From the NCBI GenBank assembly GCA_040954595.2, contig CM082592.2:4836001-4900000 (forward strand): a DNA stretch of 64,000 nucleotides, written 5' to 3'. A program made the translations under genes and the position numbers. Positions within the stretch are counted from its first letter, which is position 1, and each line of letters begins with the position of its first letter. This DNA is from Balanoglossus misakiensis. Its lineage: Eukaryota; Hemichordata. Shown in pieces: positions 55,161 to 64,000 of this stretch. The notes below the pieces were generated by a model, which was not told the origin of the DNA, did not search any database, and was given only the letters and a program-made list of their open reading frames with translations.

Positions 55161-56086
55161 CTTTCGGATGATCACAATTGTGGAAAAAAAAGGGTCCACA
55201 CAAAAAGATCATTACGCACATTGTCAGTTTGTTGATACACATGCACTTGGAAGACAAATCACCTGTAGTCTACGTTTTAATCTACAAGACTAGAGGCATG
55301 CTTTGGCAATTACATTTCAGAGTCAGAAGCTATCCCTCTAATACTATAAATCTTCCAGAAGCATATAACGGGGATAGTAAATCCTGATTTCTGACCGTCG
55401 CTTGCAACATACACTGCATTTAATCCTACTTTTGCAAGATGGCTACAGCAGATTAGTTTAATCATCCCTTTATGAGATCAGTAAGGATTTACAGAAAATA
55501 TATAAAAAGTTTAATGAATACTGTGGCACGTAAGCTTTATGCTCTCACCGTACAAATACACAGTAGTAAAGGTTTTACCAATCTTCGGATAACTATCGCC
55601 CAAGGAAAATTAGCAACCCAAATCTTCACTTTCTAAGATTGCTTCTTGCACGAACAGCGTAGAGTGTCAAAGAGTGCATTTAATCACATCTCAATGACTC
55701 TACTTCAGTCTTCAGGTCCACACAAGGCAGTCCCATTAAACGCAGGGTTGGCAATTTTCTGCATTCGTCTTCCCAATCCCACTCGCGCGTTTAATATGAC
55801 TTCCAGTGTCTGAGCTGAACAAATGAGCAGGAGGTATCAGGGTGCTGCTAATTTTGCTGAGGAGTAATTGTTTCAGGCGGCCCTGATGTGTGTGTTTGCC
55901 CCGAGGGCTCGCTGCGGGCATTGTATTATATTTGTAATGCAGTTTTTATTTTCCCAACTGGGCATTTCCACTTATAAAATGGCATTACACCCATCCTAGG
56001 TGGCAGAAGGGATTTCTACTGTCTAATGTGTGTATAATAATGTATGAGCTGGTCGGTTAAGATACTGGTACGTGTATGTACCGGTA

Positions 56087-56183
56087 TAGCCTGGCCCCAG
56101 ACCAGTGTGTTTTAGATATATAGAAATTTTACACAGTGTAGAATATCTATATATCTAAAACACACTGGTCTGGGGCCAGGCTA
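56087..56183. mobile_element. 97 bp foldback with perfect 37-base arms
   Basis: The left arm TAGCCTGGCCCCAGACCAGT... is matched exactly by ...ACTGGTCTGGGGCCAGGCTA, and pairing continues through GTGTTTTAGATATATAG. Outside it, GTACCGGTA (left) and GTACTGGTA (right) look like a slightly diverged target-site duplication. Confidence 0.9.
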
Positions 56184-56765
56184 GTACTGGTATTGAATGT
56201 ACGAGCAATCATTAATTCTTGCAAATTAATTAAGAAGGTGTGATTCAGAAGTGATCTCTCGGGCCTAAAAATTAATGCTTAGTTATTGGTAGTATGACTT
56301 GGCTGGCAGCGTACCTGAAGGCTTACAAATTGTATCCAAATCACATACATGTATCTACCATATTGTTCCCAAACCTCAAGCAAACCGAAACTAGTTCCCA
56401 GTAATCCTCGCACATCTCGTAGCGTCTTAAAACTAAAATGTTGAATAATTGATACTTGTGAGACCAATCTGCGACTGTCACTCTCATCCGCAGTTTCCAG
56501 CCTCGGGGCGAACTTTCCTCTTGATTAAAAACCATCACAGCTCGGCCGCTGATCCATTGCCTGTTCTTCTGTGTCTTTGATTGAAACTTCTCCAACAGAT
56601 AGATTGCTGCGGGGCTGTGTAAGTGATTCCACCCAGCAAGGCAGAGCGCATCAATAGAACAGCTCTGCGCGACAGAAGATTGATTTTCACAGACTTCCTC
56701 GGTTTCGAAGATTATGAACAGCTTGGCCTTAAAAAGTCTTTGAGCACCGCAGCGTGCATGTATAC

Positions 56766-56851
56766 CACAGTAAAACCTGTTTAAACCGGACAACAAAGGG
56801 ACCGAAGATATTGTTCGGTTTACAGAGGTGTCTGGCTTATAGAGGTTCATT
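56766..56851. mobile_element. Family D foldback, diverged copy
   Basis: AGTAAAACCTGTTTAAACCG followed by GGACAAC, and a partner with GTTCGGTTTACAGAGGTGTC and TATAGAGGTTCA. It shares the AAACCTGT and ACACCTCT words with the copies at 55059 and 58990. It lies at the start of the longest open frame of this region, which it explains in part. Confidence 0.65.
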
Positions 56852-58144
56852 TAACATGTGATTCTGTGTGAAAGGGACTCGAAAATGTCTTGAGCGGTGG
56901 GGTGGGAAACCTTGGCAACAATTTTATTTGAAGATCTCCAAAACTGTCAACTTTCACAACAGGCACAAACGCACAGTTTCTGTTATACTTGTTATTTGTT
57001 TGTATATATGTGTTGCTGTTGTTTGTTTGTTGTTGTCTGGAAACATACTGAGAATCTTGCTGTCATGTGAGAAAGCAACTGACCAACAGCTTGGAGAATA
57101 TTTGTCCCTGTAAAATGCATGCAAAATCCATAAAGTGTAATGTTTATGGCTACGACTTGGTTCAAAAACAGTCTGACAAATAATTACTGCATCATCTATG
57201 TAGTTGAAGAAAAAATATAAGACAGCTTAGGTTTAATCCAATGAAACAGTAAAGAGAATCCAATCGCTGCAATTAGTATTGTCACAATAGTTCAAAGTCT
57301 TATAAGCTTATATAGCTACGTAGGAGTTTACCTTTCATTGTTTGCGTCATCTTTCTGAAGATGGCTTCATGCCGAGAAGATTCTTTTCAATAAAACACAC
57401 AATGATCCAATGGATCTGGGATTGCGTTTCAAAGGGTATCTATGACGCATACGTAATGTATTATGACGGCATCGATAATTCTTTCTGTTCGGAGCACTTC
57501 CGACAAATTATGGATTACGTCTGTATTGCGATACGTGTGATCGCGATGACGGTTTCTTCTGAGCGCGTCTGTCAGTGACGTCAAGATCGAGTTTCGCCGC
57601 TTTCGTAGAAAGTGTGGTTGCCGGACTGTGGATAATTCTTCGCCAGTGAATGATATTTCAGAAAAAATTGGAGTACCCTTTGGGGAGCCACTAATTCTGG
57701 GCCAAATAGAGGGATTATAGTTAGTTGATCTCTCCTGAAGAGAACTCCCAATGAAAAAAAAGCCAGGTAATTTTCCTCCTGACATTTAGGGTAAATGATA
57801 ACTTGAGGCGATATGGTACAGCAGCGGGGAGAGTTACTTTTTTTCTACAAAAGGAAAAACTACTGGCTTTATTTGTCGTCGATAACTTTAATACCACATG
57901 AGTATTTGCCCACCTGCTGATATTTCACCGTGACCTCATGCGCTGGTGTTGTTCTGAAACTTTATGTTTCTGGGGTGCAAGGAACTACGTGTATGTACTG
58001 TACCCAGCTCTGTTTTTTTCAGGAATGGCTAGGATGGTTGTCTGAAGAGTGTGAACAGCCTGTTAAATATTGCATAATGGTGGCACATACACTCACACAC
58101 CAGTTTGCATGACGAGAACAAGTTCAGCAATGGCATGCAATTTA

Positions 58145-58310
58145 AAAATTAATGGTACAGGTATACGATCATACATGTATTTATGTTTAAAATGTGTTTC
58201 TGAGTCTAGAGTGTATAGTGGTTCTCTTTTTTCACATAAAGCCACCCAGTGAAAACCTATCATTGCCGTGATCTAATGTTGCCATGGTAACTGTGGCTAA
58301 ATTTGCATTA
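58145..58310 (-). mobile_element. Decayed family C relic, minus orientation
   Basis: GCCACCCAGTGAAAACCTAT, GATCTAATGTTGCCATGGTAA and CTGTGGC follow the reverse complement of family C; a GGTATACGATCA end is near 58162. Confidence 0.55.
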
Positions 58311-58989
58311 AGTGATGTTTTACCTACAATTATCTCCCACCATCTGTCACCTAAAAACAGAACTTTTCCGAGAAGCAATTTGTATACAAAATGACACCAT
58401 AATCAGTCAAGTTTCAGCAGGAAAGGGCAATACGACGCGGTCTAATCGACATTTTTTAAAATACTCAACTATGATCATCAACTCCATATTTCACTCACCA
58501 CCATTGTGCACTGATGATTGATAGTCAGCAAATTATCTGATCCCAAATCATTTGCCACATTTAAGAGGGCACTTTCCGGCAGAAATACCGTCTGTTCAGT
58601 CATTTGAATTCAGCACTGCCATTAAACCATCAACCGTGTACGTGTAGACTTTAACTTTAATATCTCGGTGACAATGAAAAGGCACTGTACAAAAACACAG
58701 AGATTGATGACTATATGAAACAACTCTTTGAAAGATTCTCAGAAGGGCCTTTGATGTACAATGATGGAATGCTATGGGCATCATATTAACTTGAATGCCA
58801 TATGCAGGTGCTATATTGTTTATGTTGCCAAAGCAACGAATTGAAAACATCAATTTTATGTCATGTCTTGAGGATGTTCACTTCCAACCTAAAACATTAA
58901 AATGCTATAAACACTGATATCGACACTCAAGAAGTTTCACTGAACATAGCATGTATTTTGTTTGGAATAGATACTTTATATTTGCTTAT

Positions 58990-59173
58990 ACGGTAAAATC
59001 TGTCTAAACCAAATCCTGTCTAGTCTGGAAACCTGCCTATACCGAACACCTTTTCCTGTCTCTTTGACAAAGAACCACATGTTGAAAGAACCTCTATAAA
59101 CCGGACACCTCTACAAACCGAACAACTTCTTCAGTCCCTTTGGTGTTTGGGTCAGACAATCTTTTTACTGTAC
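58990..59173. mobile_element. Family D element, longer copy
   Basis: CGGTAAAATCTGTCTAAACC at the left and a TTTTTACTGTA end at the right. The interior repeats the ACCGAACACC, ACCGGACACCTCT and ACCGAACAAC words several times. Confidence 0.65.
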
Positions 59174-59329
59174 CTAAAGTTTACAAACAGGATCTCCAAT
59201 GCAGAATTCTACAGAAGATTATGCATACAACTCATAAACAACAGCTGATACTGCTACACAACCAAGTCAACAAATGCAATCTCAGAACTTAGCGCAGATT
59301 TAACACACATAACCTATTCAGCTGAGTCA

Positions 59330-59406
59330 GGCCTTTTGAACAGGTCTTGCTTTACCACAGAAAAGAATGGATTTGGACCAAAAGCCATCATGGTGGTGAA
59401 AGCTTA
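59330..59406. mobile_element. Family B relic
   Basis: TTTACCACAGAAAAGAATGG, ATTTGGACC and CATGGTGGTGAAAGC match the right two thirds of family B. The left end and TTAA are gone. Confidence 0.65.
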
Positions 59407-59651
59407 GGGGTTCAATGGTCGACTGAGAAAAATATACACAGCTGCGTCAGAATTACCTTATGGATAAACAGAGGACATGGCGCTATGCAATAATCCCTTT
59501 TCTTCAAAATATGCCGTTTGTCAATCACCACGAAGCTGCTTAACAAGTGAATATTTCACCAGCTTGACACTTTCCATATAGATGGCCTGGATGTAGTTGC
59601 ACAATCAGAATGTTTCTGATTTTCAACTGAGGATGCTTTCATACGCCTTCT

Positions 59652-59744
59652 TTAACCCTTTCACCACCATGGTTCAGTCCAAATCCCTTGTTTTCTGTGG
59701 TAAGGTTGGACTTCTCAAGAGGGAACTGGGGGTGAAAGGGTTAA
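59652..59744. mobile_element. Family B MITE (TTAA ends), copy 3
   Basis: Begins TTAACCCTTTCACCACCATG and ends GGGGGTGAAAGGGTTAA, 93 bases. Nearly identical to the copies at 30543 and, in reverse, 37627 and 63154. Confidence 0.92.
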
Positions 59745-62049
59745 GATGGAACTAGGTAAATTCTGCTGGGGTTTCTCCCTGCAGTCACGACTCTGTGTTA
59801 AACACAATTAAATTGGGGAGATATCTTGGGCCAATATCTGTTTCAGACCGATGCCATCGTGAGATTGGTATAGAGTATTGCTCCTATTTCCCATAGACAA
59901 ATAAATGGCTGCCCACACAGGGCATATCATATACCGGTACATGTTATTGTACACTGAGATATACGATGGGCACGATTGTAATCTTTTTGAAACACCTGAC
60001 ATCATTGATGTGACTGTTAAATATGACTGTTGCCAGGTCATGTGAGTTTGCATGCTGGTTGCTTAGCTGGTTGGCTGGTTGGTTGGTTGGTGTGTGGTGC
60101 GACTAAGGGAAAAACTAATAACGCTATATCTGGTTATAGACACAGTAATGGCTGATACATCATCAGTTCAGATTACGCAGTGATCATTGCGCTACAACAA
60201 CAGTTTGGTACCGAGTTACCCAAATCTCTTTGTAGCACACACACACAGACAGGCATCATGTCTGCATCGAGCAAATCAAAGATAAACCAAGGATCGGGAA
60301 AGATCTCTGAAAAGACTTCCAGTTCCCCTCGGAGTAGCCGTAATAAGATTGAGCCGTAATCTGGCGTCCGAGGCAAGAAGATAGCAAAAGTCGCCCCAAG
60401 GTGACAAACGTTGTCTTGCCTGAAAGTGAAAAAAACGGATCACGGAGGATCGGAGAGGTTTTACAGACAGTCTCAATACAGAATGGCAAAAGTAATATCT
60501 CTGTTCAGAGTCTGAGATATTGTGAGCTGTGCAAAATGTCAAAGCATGGTTACTTGGCTCAACCATCATAGTACGCGCATGTCCCGTTCAGCAGGTAATA
60601 CATAGCACTGCCTTGTAGTTGTACAGCGAAGCCCTACGGCTGCATATGGTACATACAGAAGATCTACCAGGTATTTTCATATGCAATTTCTCTGTTCGAC
60701 CGACTCAAAACAAGTTATTTATCTCTGATCTGAATTGCACACCCGTCAGAGATTTCAGCTCTTTACATTTTGCGAGAAATATTGTTGGCTGTGAAATTAC
60801 TGCTGGATGAAGCGAGTGCATGGTTTTTTTTTACTGTTTGGTACATTATGTATCTATTGAATTATAAAGTGGTACTACTACTGCAGTTATACATTACAGT
60901 TTTGGCTAAACATAAAACAAGTTGGTTAGCCTCATGCTGAAAAATTTGATCATCAATTCTTTTCAACTGATGTTGATATGGCCAAGTCTATTTCCTGCAA
61001 CCTCCGGGTGTGTCCATGGTTACATACGATAATACTACAAAGGGGTTTTGTCAAAATTAATTTGATTTCAATGCCAGAAACACATTGGTATGTAAATCAC
61101 AAATACTGATCTGACTGGTCTTTGCATTACTGACTTGAATTTCAGTCGTTCCCTATAAATCTACAAATTAGATAATTATTTTTACAGTCAAAAACTTGTT
61201 ATGACGTATTGGCGCAAATGGGTTTTTTAGTGGTACTCTCTCTTACTGGAGAATTTTCATAAATTCAATGTAGTCTGCCTCATTACCTGTACCCTAGATT
61301 TCAGCCCGACGTTCACATTTCATATGCTGGTAATCACCCAACTCATCAAGTCTGTATAGATTACGTCCTTTGCCGATAAGCACCTTTTTTCTATTTCGTC
61401 CAATATTCCTACTAAACCCACGGTAATTACCTGAGTAAATCCCGAATGATTAAAAGGCATCCATTTTCCTCTCTCTCCGTTGCACTATTCGTCAGTTTCT
61501 GTTTAATAACAACAGTTCGACTTGTGTACTCAACACCGATGCATGCAAGGACTTCATAATTTCACATCGATTATTTGTTACAGAGAGATTTGTCCATTGT
61601 TGCCACTTCATTCATACATACAATAAAATTGTTGTACAAAAAAAGAAATCAATTTTAATAACAAAACTGCCATCATTTTTTACAATCACAGCAAGTCTCG
61701 TTCATTGTGCCTATTGATCTTTCAACTGAAATATACATCAAGAGTATGTATGCACAAGATTCAAACTTTCCAACTGCCGGGAAAAAAAACATTTTGTGTA
61801 CATGGCTGTCTGGCAAAAAAGTATCTGGAATATCACAAATTTAGGCCACCTGAGTGACCCCAAAACAAAACTGTGCCATATGATTTTGACGAATACATTA
61901 TAATTGCATGAGTAAACAAGTTTTACAACTGTACTCAGGGCTGGGTTGTCGCCATGGAGACAATTTACACACCTCATTGAATGCTTTGTCAATTTATACT
62001 GCCATTTTCAAGGTTTTGGCTGTGACAGAATCTAGAGATAAGAGATTAT

Positions 62050-62495
62050 CATGCCAATTTTGTCGGTCATGGAATTTGCAAAAAAAAAAAAAACACTAGA
62101 AATTTGACCTCTGGTGCTACACAGGTAAGGGTGTATTCCAGAAAATGCAAAATTATGTACATGTATAAGTATTTTTGGCCATTAAAGTAAATCATTAAAA
62201 TGCAAATCACTGTTTTTGTCTGAATTTTTTCACAAAGCAAACAGAGAAGAAGGGAAGCTCTAGGCTTCAACCACCAAAGATTATTGGCAATTTTGTCAGT
62301 CATGAAATTAAAATAAAATAATACTATAGAAATTTGACCAAGTATTTCACAAACAAGGGTAGATTTACATGGGAAGTATTTTTGGCAATTAAAGTAAATC
62401 ATTAGGATGCAAACCACTGGTCTTGTTTGAATTTTTTTTCACAAAACCAACAGAGAACAGGAGCTCTAGACTACAACCACCTGTTGAGTGTTTTA
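62050..62495. repeat. Diverged tandem duplication, two copies of ~210-235 bases
   Basis: GCCAATTTTGTCGGTCATGG (about 62051) recurs as GGCAATTTTGTCAGTCATGA (about 62286). AGAAATTTGACC, ATTTTTGGCCATTAAAGTAA with AATCATTA, CACAAAGCAAACAGAGAA and AGCTCTAGGCTTCAACCACC each have a partner in the second copy. Spacing varies, so indels have built up. Confidence 0.85.
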
Positions 62496-63153
62496 CACAC
62501 GTGTGCAGAATACAAAGTGTTGCTCAACAAGATGGATTTTCAAAAATCCCAATATGTGTTTTCACACTACAGCTCTCTGTAACCTCTTCGACATTTCTGA
62601 CGGCGGTGCAGATGGCTGCTAGGTAACTGACAGGCACACCTTTTAAGCTCACTCAAAAATATGTCATAATTCATGCTGTGAGATATGATATTGACAAATT
62701 TACACTTCCCTACTACGCTATGCTATAACTGCCTTGGCTAATCCATTTTTTTTGTCTTTACCTTGGTTTGACCTCTTCGTACTTTTGCCTAGTTTATCAT
62801 AAATTTAAGCCAATGTTGTCACTAAAGTTTAGAAATGACAAAACAATCATTTGGTAAAAAAATTTAAGACAACAATTTAACCTTTTTACTGAATAAGGCA
62901 AACATCACACCTTTACTTCAGTCACAAAAAAATGTATTTGCTCAATTTGTAACTCTGAATTTTAATTTTAAACATTCAAGAAATGCAAAGCTATATCATC
63001 AGTGATCATTTACTAAAATACATTTGTACACCATAAAAAAGATGTTTGCCTCATAAACTCTATTAGGATTCCGTGAAATATTGAATAAGAACATGATTCC
63101 AATGATGGCTGTGTGAACACAAATTCCTTTCAAATCCAATGCCTTGTTGAACC

Positions 63154-63246
63154 TTAACCCTTTCACCCCCGGTTCCTTCTTTAGAGGTCCAACCTTACCA
63201 TAGAAAACAACGGGTGTGGACTGAACCATGGTGGTGAAAGGGTTAA
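63154..63246. mobile_element. Family B MITE (TTAA ends), copy 4
   Basis: Begins TTAACCCTTTCACCCCCGGT and ends TGGTGGTGAAAGGGTTAA. Same orientation as the 37627 copy. Confidence 0.92.
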
Positions 63247-64000
63247 TAAGGGTTGTGAGAAAGTGACACCGTGTAATATCTTTGTGAATCAGTTGACCTT
63301 TGTGTTGTTTCCAGGGGAATCGCATGTCGACTCGATTAATTTCACTGGCAGTAATGTGACATATAATTACTATTCTCACTGGAGTGGTGTAAATTGCAAA
63401 TAAACAATGAAATCACAAATCGGTGTCAGACCCAATCAATGGACAAACATCTTTGCATGACTGAACACCAACAAATTCCCAAAAACCACCTGAATTTTGT
63501 CAAGGTTGTAGATACTTGGGCGAGTTAATGTGACGAATGACAATGCTGATATTATGTACACCTTCACTGTTTAGTAGAAATATCTACAATGTATCTTTTA
63601 TAACATTGACTGGTCAGATGTAATCAGATGCAGACTTGGCTCATACGGTCTGAAAAATTAGGATCTGAAAAATTATAGCACTGCATGACAGACCAGAATC
63701 AGGCTTGACAGTACACAACTGCACATAGCGCTGTAATAATCCAGACTGTAATGTAGTCCTAAAACACAGATGTGTGTGTTACAGCATTTTTGCTGAGGTT
63801 GATCACATCTTCTTCTAACAAAATAGCAACAGGTTTGCTCCCTGTTGCTACACTCATTAGGTGATGCATTATTCAACCAAAACAAACATTTTAAATTTGC
63901 AAGACAAACATTTTGATAACATCTCTGACCCTGAAACACAGCAGCTATGCTTAATCCCGTTGCTATGGTAACAGTGCTTAATTAGAGAATATTTTCGAGA

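Larger units (their letters stand above)
50207..64000 (-). other. Probable RASAL1 first coding intron and 5' region
   Basis: No exon coding the start of C2A (the usual NLPAKD and SDPYC motifs) was found on the minus strand in these 13.8 kb, and no other gene was recognised on either strand. The stretch is rich in MITEs (50265, 53660, 55059, 56087, 56766, 58990, 59652, 63154 and relics). 51480-51920, 54070-54400 and 56480-56760 hold somewhat more CpG. Confidence 0.65.

Noticed and set aside
56341-56850. Minus-strand ORF of 169 codons
   Set aside because: Its first part is a family D repeat and the rest shows no known domain, splice context or coding-like composition.
60173-60489. Overlapping minus-strand ORFs (e.g. 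ELEVFSEIFPDPWFIFDLLD) as a RASAL1 or separate gene exon
   Set aside because: They do not match C2A or any recognised family and lack consistent splice sites; treated as chance.

Overview
This is animal nuclear DNA: AT-rich, with spliced genes, GT/AG introns, long introns and many short non-coding transposable elements. The protein sequences and the repeat content suggest a marine invertebrate, quite possibly a non-vertebrate deuterostome. The sequence alone does not settle the species. Nothing bacterial, viral or organellar was seen.

Three protein-coding genes can be rebuilt exon by exon. (1) SELENOM (selenoprotein M) lies on the minus strand, 8660 down to 5177, in four exons. An in-frame TGA at 8412-8414 falls at the family's selenocysteine position (C-S-G-U). 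The 3' UTR carries a well-formed SECIS hairpin at 4738-4784 and an AATAAA signal at 4628-4633. (2) PRPF19 (PRP19 splicing factor and U-box ubiquitin ligase) lies on the plus strand, 8996-14216, in eleven exons giving 507 codons. The SELENOM and PRPF19 start codons are only 335 bases apart, head to head, so they probably share a bidirectional promoter. (3) A RASAL1-type Ras GTPase-activating protein lies on the minus strand, 50206 down to 17182. Seventeen exons cover most of C2A, all of C2B, the GAP domain, the PH domain, the Btk zinc motif and the C-terminal tail. The first coding exon or exons, about 40 residues of C2A, were not found and probably lie beyond 64000. PRPF19 and RASAL1 converge, with stop codons about 3 kb apart.

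Layout: 1-4600 is intergenic, with one eroded stretch resembling SSR4/TRAP-delta on the minus strand. 4628-8660 is SELENOM, 8661-8995 the shared promoter, 8996-15200 PRPF19, 15200-17181 the convergent 3' region, 17182-50206 the RASAL1 exons and introns, and 50207-64000 most likely RASAL1 intron 1 or its 5' region.

The introns and flanks are full of short inverted-repeat elements (MITEs). At least four unrelated families have TTAA at both ends, the target site of piggyBac-type transposases: a ~92 bp family with four good copies, a ~190 bp family with three good copies plus relics, a 741 bp singleton and a 355 bp near-complete hairpin. A fifth family, of ~170-210 bp with TACTGTAAAAC ends, has five copies. 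Other foldback elements, two tandem duplications and simple repeats are listed. No CRISPR, operon, rRNA or tRNA was recognised by eye.
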